Source: Ptiloglossa arizonensis
Lineage: Eukaryota > Arthropoda > Insecta > Hymenoptera > Colletidae
Length of the DNA: 64,000 bases
Assembly (NCBI RefSeq): GCF_051014685.1
Contig: NW_027478534.1
Location: 1,030,250 to 1,094,249, forward strand
Direction of reading: 5' to 3'
The notes under the pieces are model-generated. The model saw only the letters and a program-made list of their open reading frames with translations. It was not told the origin of the DNA and did not search any database. A program made the translations under genes and the position numbers. Below, piece by piece: positions 23,431-34,300 of the stretch; positions within the stretch are counted from its first letter, which is position 1, and each line of letters opens with the position of its first letter.

Positions 23431-24130
23431 CAACAGAAATTTTGCGGTTTGGTCAAACCGTTCGCGAGATATGGCACTTTGGAGGTAAGAAACGCTTGAG
23501 AAACTCAAAATTTTCGCCGTTCTGATGCTCGAAACGAATAACTAGAACGGCCTAGAGGAAAGCTACACAATACCGTTGTAATCGGGCGAGTTTCTACTTT
23601 CAGATGCAACAGAAAATTTGCGGATTGGTCACTCCGTTCGCGAGATATGGCAGTTTGGAGGTAAGAAACGCTTGAGAAACTCAAAATTTTCGCAGTTCTG
23701 ATTCTCGACACGAATAACTAGAACGGCCTAGGGGAAAAGTGCGCATACCGTTGTAATCGGGCGAGTTTCTACTTTCAGATGCAACAGAAATTTTGCGGAT
23801 TGTTAATCCGTTCGCGAGATATGGCAGTTTGGAGATAAGAAACGCTTGAGAAACACAAAATTTTCGCAGTTCTGATGCTCGAAACGAGTAACTAGTGCGG
23901 CCTAGGGGAAAAGTACGCATACCGTTGTAATTGGGCGAGTTTCTACTTTCAGATGCAACAGAAATTTTGCGGATTGGTCAATCCGTTCGCGAGTAATGGC
24001 AGTTTGGAAGTAAGAAACGCTTGAGAAACTCAAAATTTTCGCCGTTCTGATGCTCGAAAGAAATAACTAGAACGGCCTAGGGGAAAACTACACCTACCGT
24101 TGTAATCGGGCGAGTTTCTACTTTCAGATG
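23431..24130 (+). repeat. F cassette, four monomers (700 bp)
   Basis: F1 at 23,431 has an A-type left part (CGGTTTGGTCAAACCG, CACTTTGG) and a CGCCGTTCTG right part with the one-base insertion ACACAATACC. F2 has GAAAATTTGCGG and GGTCACTCCG. F3 has a shortened dyad loop (GATTGTTAATCCG) and CTAGTGCGG. F4 has GCGAGTAATGGC and GAAAGAAATAAC. The +1 and -1 indels cancel so the cassette stays at 700 bp. Related cassettes start at 25,181, 30,780, 33,581 and 35,331, some lacking one monomer. Confidence 0.85.
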
Positions 24131-25180
24131 CAACAGAAATTTTGCGGTTTGGTCAAACCGTTCGCGAGATATGGCACTTTGGAGGTAAGAAACGCTTGAG
24201 AAACTCAAAATTTTCGCAGTTATGATGCTCGAAATGAATAACTGGAACGGCCTAGGGGAAAACTACACATGCCGCTGTAATCGGGCGTGTTTCTACTTTC
24301 AGATGCAACAGAAATTTTGCGGATTGGTCAATCCGTTTGCGAGATGTGGCAGTTTGGAGGTAAGAAACGCTTGAGAAACTAAAAATTTTCGCAGTTCTGA
24401 TGCCCTAAACGAATAACTAGAACGGCCTAGGGGAAAACTACACCTACCGTTGTAATCGGGCGAGTTTCTACTTTCAGATGCAACAGAAATTTTGCGGAAT
24501 GGTCAATCCGTTCGCGAGATATGGCAATTTGGAGATAAGAAACGCTTGAGAAACTCAAAATTTTCGCAGTTCTGATGCTCGAAACGAGTAACTAGAACGG
24601 CCTAGGGGAGAAGTACGCATACCGTTGTAATCGGACGAGTTTCTACTTTCAGATGCAACAGAAATTTTGCGGATTGGTCAATCCGTTTGCGAGATGTGGC
24701 AGTTTGGAGGTAAGAAACGCTTGAGAAACTAAAAATTTTCGCAGTTCTGATGCCCTAAACGAATAACTAGAACGGCCTAGGGGAAAACTACACCTACCGT
24801 TGTAATCGGGCGAGTTTCTACTTTCAGATGCAACAGAAATTTTGCGGTTTGGTCAATCCGTTCGCGAGATATGGCAATTTGGAGATAAGAAACGCTTGAG
24901 AAACTCAAAATTTTCGCAGTTCTGATGCTCGAAACGAGTAACTAGAACGGCCTAGGGGAGAAGTACGCATACCGTTGTAATCGGACGAGTTTCTACTTTC
25001 AGATGCAACAGAAATTTTGCGGATTAGTCAATCCGTTCGCGATATATGGCAGTTTGGAGGTAAGAAACGCTTGAGAAACTCAAAATTTTCGCAGTTCTGA
25101 TGCTCGAAACGAGTAACTAGAAAGGCCTAGGGGAAAACTACACCTACCGTTGTAATCGGGCGAGTTTCTACTTTCAGATG
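24131..25180 (+). repeat. A-B-C-B-C'-D six-monomer HOR variant, unmarked copy
   Basis: Class A starts at 24,131 and the next class-A-headed monomer at 25,181, so the unit is 1,050 bp. The order is A, B, C (GAATGGTC), B, C' (GTTTGGTCAATCC), D. It lacks the GAGCTT change of the 22,381, 27,980 and 29,730 copies, having GAGTTT instead. The unit at 34,281-35,330 is the equivalent copy in the next super-unit, and it also lacks the mark. Confidence 0.85.
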
Positions 25181-25879
25181 CAACAGAAATTTTGCGGTTT
25201 GGTCAAACCGTTCGCGAGATATGGCACTTTGGAGGTAAGAAACGCTTGAGAAACTCAAAATTTTCGCCGTTCTGATGCTCGAAACGAATAACTAGAACGG
25301 CCTAGGGGAAAGCTACACAATACCGTTGTAATCGGGCGAGTTTCTACTTTCAGATGCAACAGAAAATTTGCGGATTGGTCACTCCGTTCGCGAGATATGG
25401 CAGTTTGGAGGTAAGAAACGCTTGAGAAACTCAAAATTTTCGCAGTTCTGATGCTCGACACGAATAACTAGAACGGCCTAGGGGAAAAGTGCGCATACCG
25501 TTGTAATCGGGCGAGTTTCTACTTTCAGATGCAACAGAAATTTTGCGGATTGTTAATCCGTTCGCGAGATATGGCAGTTTGGAGATAAGAAACGCTTGAG
25601 AAACACAAAATTTTCGCAGTTCTGATGCTCGAAACGAGTAACTAGTGCGGCCTAGGGAAAAGTACGCATACCGTTGTAATTGGGCGAGTTTCTACTTTCA
25701 GATGCAACAGAAATTTTGCGGATTGGTCAATCCGTTCGCGAGTAATGGCAGTTTGGAAGTAAGAAACGCTTGAGAAACTCAAAATTTTCGCCGTTCTGAT
25801 GCTCGAAAGAAATAACTAGAACGGCCTAGGGGAAAACTACACCTACCGTTGTAATCGGGCGAGTTTCTACTTTCAGATG
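25181..25879 (+). repeat. F cassette, second copy
   Basis: Same monomer order as the cassette at 23,431 (F1 to F4), exactly 1,750 bp downstream of it. It is one base shorter because F3 reads GCGGCCTAGGGAAAAG with one G missing. F2 here has TGATGCTCGACACG where the 23,431 copy has TGATTCTCGACACG. Confidence 0.83.
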
Positions 25880-26579
25880 CAACAGAAATTTTGCGGTTTG
25901 GTCAAACCGTTCGCGAGATATGGCACTTTGGAGGTAAGGAACGCTTGAGAAACTCAAAATTTTCGCAGTTATGATGCTCGAAATGAATAACTGGAACGGC
26001 CTAGGGGAAAACTACACATGCCGCTGTAATCGGGCGTGTTTCTACTTTCAGATGCAACAGAAATTTTGCGGATTGGTCAATCCGTTTGCGAGATGTGGCA
26101 GTTTGGAGGTAAGAAACGCTTGAGAAACTAAAAATTTTCGCAGTTCTGATGCCCTAAACGAATAACTAGAACGGCCTAGGGGAAAACTACACCTACCGTT
26201 GTAATCGGGCGAGTTTCTACTTTCAGATGCAACAGAAATTTTGCGGTTTGGTCAATCCGTTCGCGAGATATGGCAATTTGGAGATAAGAAACGCTTGAGA
26301 AACTCAAAATTTTCGCAGTTCTGATGCTCGAAACGAGTAACTAGAACGGCCTAGGGGAGAAGTACGCATACCGTTGTAATCGGACGAGTTTCTACTTTCA
26401 GATGCAACAGAAATTTTGCGGATTAGTCAATCCGTTCGCGATATATGGCAGTTTGGAGGTAAGAAACGCTTGAGAAACTCAAAATTTTCGCAGTTCTGAT
26501 GCTCGAAACGAGTAACTAGAAAGGCCTAGGGGAAAACTACACCTACCGTTGTAATCGGGCGAGTTTCTACTTTCAGATG

Positions 26580-26754
26580 CAACAGAAATTTTGCGGTTTG
26601 GTCAAACCGTTCGCGAGATATGGCACTTTGGAGGTAAGAAACGCTTGAGAAACTCAAAATTTTCGCAGTTATGATGCTCGAAATGAATAACTGGAACGGC
26701 CTAGGGGAAAACTACACATGCCGCTGTAATCGGGCGTGTTTCTACTTTCAGATG
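26580..26754 (+). repeat. Class A monomer, representative
   Basis: Diagnostic states: dyad CGGTTTGGTCAAACCG, GGCACTTTGGAGG, GCAGTTATGATG, GAAATGAATAACTGGAACGG, CACATGCCGCTG and GGGCGTGTTTC. Both arms of the dyad differ from the common CGGATT/AATCCG form in a way that keeps pairing. The CENP-B-box-like segment reads TGCCGCTGTAATCGGGC. Confidence 0.92.
26594..26609 (+). other. Main dyad of the monomer, class A form
   Basis: CGGTTT-GGTC-AAACCG is a perfect inverted repeat of six base pairs around a four-base centre at monomer position 15-30. The common form is CGGATT-GGTC-AATCCG, so both arms have changed together. The same perfect class A form recurs at 14,869, 15,394, 16,094, 16,794 and throughout the core. 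It could be a dimeric protein site or a hairpin in a transcript. Neither is shown by sequence alone. Confidence 0.8.
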
Positions 26755-26929
26755 CAACAGAAATTTTGCGGATTGGTCAATCCGTTTGCGAGATGTGGCA
26801 GTTTGGAGGTAAGAAACGCTTGAGAAACTAAAAATTTTCGCAGTTCTGATGCCCTAAACGAATAACTAGAACGGCCTAGGGGAAAACTACACCTACCGTT
26901 GTAATCGGGCGAGTTTCTACTTTCAGATG
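26755..26929 (+). repeat. Class B monomer, representative
   Basis: Diagnostic states: CCGTTTGCGAGATGTGG (TTCG changed to TTTG, losing one CpG and the TCGCGA site), GAAACTAAAAATTTTCG, GATGCCCTAAACG and CTACACCTACCG. The change in GAAACTAAAA weakens the small dyad at 66-78. The main dyad is intact (CGGATT/AATCCG). Confidence 0.92.
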
Positions 26930-27104
26930 CAACAGAAATTTTGCGGTTTGGTCAATCCGTTCGCGAGATATGGCAATTTGGAGATAAGAAACGCTTGAGA
27001 AACTCAAAATTTTCGCAGTTCTGATGCTCGAAACGAGTAACTAGAACGGCCTAGGGGAGAAGTACGCATACCGTTGTAATCGGACGAGTTTCTACTTTCA
27101 GATG
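26930..27104 (+). repeat. Class C' monomer, representative
   Basis: Diagnostic states: CGGTTTGGTCAATCCG (only the left dyad arm changed), GGCAATTTGGAGATAAG (the GT of the donor-like GGTAAG is lost), CGAAACGAGTAACTAGAACGG, GAGAAGTACGCATACC and ATCGGACGAG. The related class C has CGGAATGGTC. In both, the CENP-B-like core ends CGGA, not CGGG. Confidence 0.92.
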
Positions 27105-27279
27105 CAACAGAAATTTTGCGGATTAGTCAATCCGTTCGCGATATATGGCAGTTTGGAGGTAAGAAACGCTTGAGAAACTCAAAATTTTCGCAGTTCTGAT
27201 GCTCGAAACGAGTAACTAGAAAGGCCTAGGGGAAAACTACACCTACCGTTGTAATCGGGCGAGTTTCTACTTTCAGATG
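27105..27279 (+). repeat. Class D monomer, representative
   Basis: Diagnostic states: CGGATTAGTCAATCCG (loop changed from GGTC to AGTC, arms intact), TTCGCGATATATGG, CGAGTAACTAGAAAGGCC and CTACACCTACCG. The CENP-B-like segment is the common TACCGTTGTAATCGGGC. D is always followed by A, F1 or an F-like monomer in the core. Confidence 0.92.
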
Positions 27280-27979
27280 CAACAGAAATTTTGCGGTTTG
27301 GTCAAACCGTTCGCGAGATATGGCACTTTGGAGGTAAGAAACGCTTGAGAAACTCAAAATTTTCGCAGTTATGATGCTCGAAATGAATAACTGGAACGGC
27401 CTAGGGGAAAACTACACATGCCGCTGTAATCGGGCGTGTTTCTACTTTCAGATGCAACAGAAATTTTGCGGATTGGTCAATCCGTTTGCGAGATGTGGCA
27501 GTTTGGAGGTAAGAAACGCTTGAGAAACTAAAAATTTTCGCAGTTCTGATGCCCTAAACGAATAACTAGAACGGCCTAGGGGAAAACTACACCTACCGTT
27601 GTAATCGGTCGAGTTTCTACTTTCAGATGCAACAGAAATTTTGCGGAATGGTCAATCCGTTCGCGAGATATGGCAATTTGGAGATAAGAAACGCTTGAGA
27701 AACTCAAAATTTTCGCAGTTCTGATGCTCGAAACGAGTAACTAGAACGGCCTAGGGGAGAAGTACGCATACCGTTGTAATCGGACGAGTTTCTACTTTCA
27801 GATGCAACAGAAATTTTGCGGATTAGTCAATCCGTTCGCGATATATGGCAGTTTGGAGGTAAGAAACGCTTGAGAAACTCAAAATTTTCGCAGTTCTGAT
27901 GCTCGAAACGAGTAACTAGAAAGGCCTAGGGGAAAACTACACCTACCGTTGTAATCGGGCGAGTTTCTACTTTCAGATG

Positions 27980-29029
27980 CAACAGAAATTTTGCGGTTTG
28001 GTCAAACCGTTCGCGAGATATGGCACTTTGGAGGTAAGAAACGCTTGAGAAACTCAAAATTTTCGCAGTTATGATGCTCGAAATGAATAACTGGAACGGC
28101 CTAGGGGAAAACTACACATGCCGCTGTAATCGGGCGTGTTTCTACTTTCAGATGCAACAGAAATTTTGCGGATTGGTCAATCCGTTTGCGAGATGTGGCA
28201 GTTTGGAGGTAAGAAACGCTTGAGAAACTAAAAATTTTCGCAGTTCTGATGCCCTAAACGAATAACTAGAACGGCCTAGGGGAAAACTACACCTACCGTT
28301 GTAATCGGGCGAGTTTCTACTTTCAGATGCAACAGAAATTTTGCGGAATGGTCAATCCGTTCGCGAGATATGGCAATTTGGAGATAAGAAACGCTTGAGA
28401 AACTCAAAATTTTCGCAGTTCTGATGCTCGAAACGAGTAACTAGAACGGCCTAGGGGAGAAGTACGCATACCGTTGTAATCGGACGAGCTTCTACTTTCA
28501 GATGCAACAGAAATTTTGCGGATTGGTCAATCCGTTTGCGAGATGTGGCAGTTTGGAGGTAAGAAACGCTTGAGAAACTAAAAATTTTCGCAGTTCTGAT
28601 GCCCTAAACGAATAACTAGAACGGCCTAGGGGAAAACTACACCTACCGTTGTAATCGGGCGAGTTTCTACTTTCAGATGCAACAGAAATTTTGCGGTTTG
28701 GTCAATCCGTTCGCGAGATATGGCAATTTGGAGATAAGAAACGCTTGAGAAACTCAAAATTTTCGCAGTTCTGATGCTCGAAACGAGTAACTAGAACGGC
28801 CTAGGGGAGAAGTACGCATACCGTTGTAATCGGACGAGTTTCTACTTTCAGATGCAACAGAAATTTTGCGGATTAGTCAATCCGTTCGCGATATATGGCA
28901 GTTTGGAGGTAAGAAACGCTTGAGAAACTCAAAATTTTCGCAGTTCTGATGCTCGAAACGAGTAACTAGAAAGGCCTAGGGGAAAACTACACCTACCGTT
29001 GTAATCGGGCGAGTTTCTACTTTCAGATG
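27980..29029 (+). repeat. Six-monomer HOR variant with GAGCTT mark
   Basis: A at 27,980, next A at 29,030. The first C carries CGGACGAGCTT around 28,489 and is followed by a second B and by C'. It shares this private mark with the units at 22,381 and 29,730, which argues that the three come from one insertion event that was then copied. Confidence 0.88.
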
Positions 29030-29729
29030 CAACAGAAATTTTGCGGTTTGGTCAAACCGTTCGCGAGATATGGCACTTTGGAGGTAAGAAACGCTTGAGA
29101 AACTCAAAATTTTCGCAGTTATGATGCTCGAAATGAATAACTGGAACGGCCTAGGGGAAAACTACACATGCCGCTGTAATCGGGCGTGTTTCTACTTTCA
29201 GATGCAACAGAAATTTTGCGGATTGGTCAATCCGTTTGCGAGATGTGGCAGTTTGGAGGTAAGAAACGCTTGAGAAACTAAAAATTTTCGCAGTTCTGAT
29301 GCCCTAAACGAATAACTAGAACGGCCTAGGGGAAAACTACACCTACCGTTGTAATCGGGCGAGTTTCTACTTTCAGATGCAACAGAAATTTTGCGGAATG
29401 GTCAATCCGTTCGCGAGATATGGCAATTTGGAGATAAGAAACGCTTGAGAAACTCAAAATTTTCGCAGTTCTGATGCTCGAAACGTGTAACTAGAACGGC
29501 CTAGGGGAGAAGTACGCATACCGTTGTAATCGGACGAGTTTCTACTTTCAGATGCAACAGAAATTTTGCGGATTAGTCAATCCGTTCGCGATATATGGCA
29601 GTGTGGAGGTAAGAAACGCTTGAGAAACTCAAAATTTTCGCAGTTCTGATGCTCGAAACGAGTAACTAGAAAGGCCTAGGGGAAAACTACACCTACCGTT
29701 GTAATCGGGCGAGTTTCTACTTTCAGATG

Positions 29730-30779
29730 CAACAGAAATTTTGCGGTTTGGTCAAACCGTTCGCGAGATATGGCACTTTGGAGGTAAGAAACGCTTGAGA
29801 AACTCAAAATTTTCGCAGTTATGATGCTCGAAATGAATAACTGGAACGGCCTAGGGGAAAACTACACATGCCGCTGTAATCGGGCGTGTTTCTACTTTCA
29901 GATGCAACAGAAATTTTGCGGATTGGTCAATCCGTTTGCGAGATGTGGCAGTTTGGAGGTAAGAAACGCTTGAGAAACTAAAAATTTTCGCAGTTCTGAT
30001 GCCCTAAACGAATAACTAGAACGGCCTAGGGGAAAACTACACCTACCGTTGTAATCGGGCGAGTTTCTACTTTCAGATGCAACAGAAATTTTGCGGAATG
30101 GTCAATCCGTTCGCGAGATATGGCAATTTGGAGATAAGAAACGCTTGAGAAACTCAAAATTTTCGCAGTTCTGATGCTCGAAACGAGTAACTAGAACGGC
30201 CTAGGGGAGAAGTACGCATACCGTTGTAATCGGACGAGCTTCTACTTTCAGATGCAACAGAAATTTTGCGGATTGGTCAATCCGTTTGCGAGATGTGGCA
30301 GTTTGGAGGTAAGAAACGCTTGAGAAACTAAAAATTTTCGCAGTTCTGATGCCCTAAACGAATAACTAGAACGGCCTAGGGGAAAACTACACCTACCGTT
30401 GTAATCGGGCGAGTTTCTACTTTCAGATGCAACAGAAATTTTGCGGTTTGGTCAATCCGTTCGCGAGATATGGCAATTTGGAGATAAGAAACGCTTGAGA
30501 AACTCAAAATTTTCGCAGTTCTGATGCTCGAAACGAGTAACTAGAACGGCCTAGGGGAGAAGTACGCATACCGTTGTAATCGGACGAGTTTCTACTTTCA
30601 GATGCAACAGAAATTTTGCGGATTAGTCAATCCGTTCGCGATATATGGCAGTTTGGAGGTAAGAAACGCTTGAGAAACTCAAAATTTTCGCAGTTCTGAT
30701 GCTCGAAACGAGTAACTAGAAAGGCCTAGGGGAAAACTACACCTACCGTTGTAATCGGGCGAGTTTCTACTTTCAGATG
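29730..30779 (+). repeat. Six-monomer HOR variant with GAGCTT mark, third copy
   Basis: A at 29,730, next class-A-headed monomer at 30,780. The GAGCTT mark lies around 30,239. The order A-B-C-B-C'-D is the same as at 22,381 and 27,980. Confidence 0.88.
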
Positions 30780-31304
30780 CAACAGAAATTTTGCGGTTTG
30801 GTCAAACCGTTCGCGAGATATGGCACTTTGGAGGTAAGAAACGCTTGAGAAACTCAAAATTTTCGCCGTTCTGATGCTCGAAACGAATAACTAGAACGGC
30901 CTAGGGGAAAGCTACACAATACCGTTGTAATCGGGCGAGTTTCTACTTTCAGATGCAACAGAAAATTTGCGGATTGGTCACTCCGTTCGCGAGATATGGC
31001 AGTTTGGAGGTAAGAAACGCTTGAGAAACTCAAAATTTTCGCAGTTCTGATTCTCGACACGAATAACTAGAACGGCCTAGGGGAAAAGTGCGCATACCGT
31101 TGTAATCGGGCGAGTTTCTACTTTCAGATGCAACAGAAATTTTGCGGATTGTTAATCCGTTCGCGAGATATGGCAGTTTGGAGATAAGAAACGCTTGAGA
31201 AACACAAAATTTTCGCAGTTCTGATGCTCGAAACGAGTAACTAGTGCGGCCTAGGGGAAAAGTGCGCATACCGTTGTAATCGGGCGAGTTTCTACTTTCA
31301 GAAG
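30780..31304 (+). repeat. Truncated F cassette (F1-F3) at the super-unit junction
   Basis: F1 (CACAATACC), F2 (GAAAATTTGCGG, TTCTCGACACG) and F3 (GATTGTTAATCCG, CTAGTGCGG) are present, but F3 continues into GTGCGCAT...CGGGCGAG and E1 follows at 31,305 in place of F4. This is the seam at which the second large super-unit begins. Confidence 0.8.
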
Positions 31305-34300
31305 CAACAGAAATTTTGCGGATTGGTCAATCCGTTCGCGAGATATGGCAGTTTGGAGGTAAGAAACGCTTGAGAAACTCAAAATTTTCGCAGTTCTGAT
31401 GCTCGAAATGAATAACTGGAACGGCCCAGGGGAAAACTACACATACCGTTGTAATCGGGCGAGTTTCTACTTTCAGATGCAACAGAAATTTTGCGGATTG
31501 GTCAATCCGTTCGCGAGATATGGCAGTTTGGAGGTAAGAAACGCTTGAGAAACTCAAAATTTTCGCAGTTCTGATGCTCGACACGAATAACTAGAGCGGC
31601 CTAGGGGAAAAGTGCGCATACCGTTGTAATCGGGCGAGTTTCTACTTTCAGATGCAACAGAAATTTTGCGGATTGATCAATCCGTTCGCGAGATATGGCA
31701 GTTTGGAAGTAAGAAACGCTTGAGAAACACAAAATTTTCGCCGTTCTGATGCTCGAAACGAATAACTAGAACGGCCTAGGGGAAAAGTGCGCATACCGTT
31801 GTAATCGGGCGAGTTTCTACTTTCAGAAGCAACAGAAATTTTGCGGATTGGTCAATCCGTTCGCGAGATATGGCAGTTTGGATGTAAGAAACGCTTGAGA
31901 AACTCAAAATTTTCGCAGTTATGATGCCCTAAACGAATAACTAGAACGGCCTAGGGGAAAACTACACCTACCGTTGTAATCGGGCGAGTTTCTACTTTCA
32001 GATGCAACAGAAATTTTGCGGAATGGTCAATCCGTTCGCGAGATATGGCAATTTGGAGATAAGAAACGCTTGAGAAACACAAAATTATCGCAGTTCTGAT
32101 GCTCGAAACGAGTAACTAGAACGGCCTAGGGGAGAAGTACGCATACCGTTGTAATCGGACGAGTTTCTACTTTCAGATGCAACAGAAATTTTGCGGATTA
32201 GTCAATCCGTTCGCGATATATGGCAGTTTGGAGGTAAGAAACGCTTGAGAAACTCAAAATTTTCGCCGTTCTGATGCTCGAAACGAATAACTAGAACGGC
32301 CTAGGGGAAAGCTACACAATACCGTTGTAATCGGGCGAGTTTCTACTTTCAGATGCAACAGAAAATTTGCGGATTGGTCACTCCGTTCGCGAGATATGGC
32401 AGTTTGGAGGTAAGAAACGCTTGAGAAACTCAAAATTTTCGCAGTTCTGATGCCCTAAACGAATAACTAGAACGGCCTAGGGGAAAACTACACCTACCGT
32501 TGTAATCGGGCGAGTTTCTACTTTCAGATGCAACAGAAATTTTGCGGTTTGGTCAATCCGTTCGCGAGATATGGCAATTTGGAGATAAGAAACGCTTGAG
32601 AAACTCAAAATTTTCGCAGTTCTGATGCTCGAAACGAGTAACTAGAACGGCCTAGGGGAGAAGTACGCATACCGTTGTAATCGGACGAGTTTCTACTTTC
32701 AGATGCAACAGAAATTTTGCGGATTAGTCAATCCGTTCGCGATATATGGCAGTTTGGAGGTAAGAAACGCTTGAGAAACTCAAAATTTTCGCAGTTCTGA
32801 TGCTCGAAACGAGTAACTAGAAAGGCCTAGGGGAAAACTACACCTACCGTTGTAATCGGGCGAGTTTCTACTTTCAGATGCAACAGAAATTTTGCGGTTT
32901 GGTCAAACCGTTCGCGAGATATGGCACTTTGGAGGTAAGAAACGCTTGAGAAACTCAAAATTTTCGCAGTTATGATGCTCGAAATGAATAACTGGAACGG
33001 CCTAGGGGAAAACTACACATGCCGCTGTAATCGGGCGTGTTTCTACTTTCAGATGCAACAGAAATTTTGCGGATTGGTCAATCCGTTTGCGAGATGTGGC
33101 AGTTTGGAGGTAAGAAACGCTTGAGAAACTAAAAATTTTCGCAGTTCTGATGCCCTAAACGAATAACTAGAACGGCCTAGGGGAAAACTACACCTACCGT
33201 TGTAATCGGGCGAGTTTCTACTTTCAGATGCAACAGAAATTTTGCGGTTTGGTCAATCCGTTCGCGAGATATGGCAATTTGGAGATAAGAAACGCTTGAG
33301 AAACTCAAAATTTTCGCAGTTCTGATGCTCGAAACGAGTAACTAGAACGGCCTAGGGGAGAAGTACGCATACCGTTGTAATCGGACGAGTTTCTACTTTC
33401 AGATGCAACAGAAATTTTGCGGATTAGTCAATCCGTTCGCGATATATGGCAGTTTGGAGGTAAGAAACGCTTGAGAAACTCAAAATTTTCGCAGTTCTGA
33501 TGCTCGAAACGAGTAACTAGAAAGGCCTAGGGGAAAACTACACCTACCGTTGTAATCGGGCGAGTTTCTACTTTCAGATGCAACAGAAATTTTGCGGTTT
33601 GGTCAAACCGTTCGCGAGATATGGCACTTTGGAGGTAAGAAACGCTTGAGAAACTCAAAATTTTCGCCGTTCTGATGCTCGAAACGAATAACTAGAACGG
33701 CCTAGGGGAAAGCTACACAATACCGTTGTAATCGGGCGAGTTTCTACTTTCAGATGCAACAGAAAATTTGCGGATTGGTCACTCCGTTCGCGAGATATGG
33801 CAGTTTGGAGGTAAGAAACGCTTGAGAAACTCAAAATTTTCGCAGTTCTGATTCTCGACACGAATAACTAGAACGGCCTAGGGGAAAAGTGCGCATACCG
33901 TTGTAATCGGGCGAGTTTCTACTTTCAGATGCAACAGAAATTTTGCGGATTGTTAATCCGTTCGCGAGATATGGCAGTTTGGAGATAAGAAACGCTTGAG
34001 AAACACAAAATTTTCGCAGTTCTGATGCTCGAAACGAGTAACTAGTGCGGCCTAGGGGAAAAGTACGCATACCGTTGTAATTGGGCGAGTTTCTACTTTC
34101 AGATGCAACAGAAATTTTGCGGATTGGTCAATCCGTTCGCGAGTAATGGCAGTTTGGAAGTAAGAAACGCTTGAGAAACTCAAAATTTTCGCCGTTCTGA
34201 TGCTCGAAAGAAATAACTAGAACGGCCTAGGGGAAAACTACACCTACCGTTGTGATCGGGCGAGTTTCTACTTTCAGATGCAACAGAAATTTTGCGGTTT

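Larger units (their letters stand above)
25880..30779 (+). repeat. Core run of A-B-C-D (700 bp) and six-monomer (1,050 bp) HORs
   Basis: Class A starts at 25,880, 26,580, 27,280, 27,980, 29,030, 29,730 and 30,780. Spacings are 700, 700, 700, 1,050, 700 and 1,050 bp with no net indel at all. Neighbouring units differ at only a few positions by eye, such as C versus C' at the dyad, GTAATCGGTCGAG near 27,606, CGAAACGTGTAAC near 29,486 and GCAGTGTGGAGG near 29,600. This is the longest and most regular HOR stretch in the window. Confidence 0.9.
20630..31304 (+). repeat. Super-unit U1 (10,675 bp, 61 monomers)
   Basis: The distance from the E1 start at 20,630 to the next equivalent E1 start at 31,305 is exactly 61 x 175 bp. 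U1 runs E1-E2-E3, an E1/A hybrid at 21,155, B and C-type monomers (C with AAATTATCGC), a D-type with an ACACAATACC insertion, then A-B-C-D 4-mers, A-B-C-B-C'-D 6-mers and F cassettes up to 31,304. The next super-unit starts with the same order of monomers. Substitutions between neighbouring units are few by eye, so this is the most homogenised part of the window. Confidence 0.82.
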
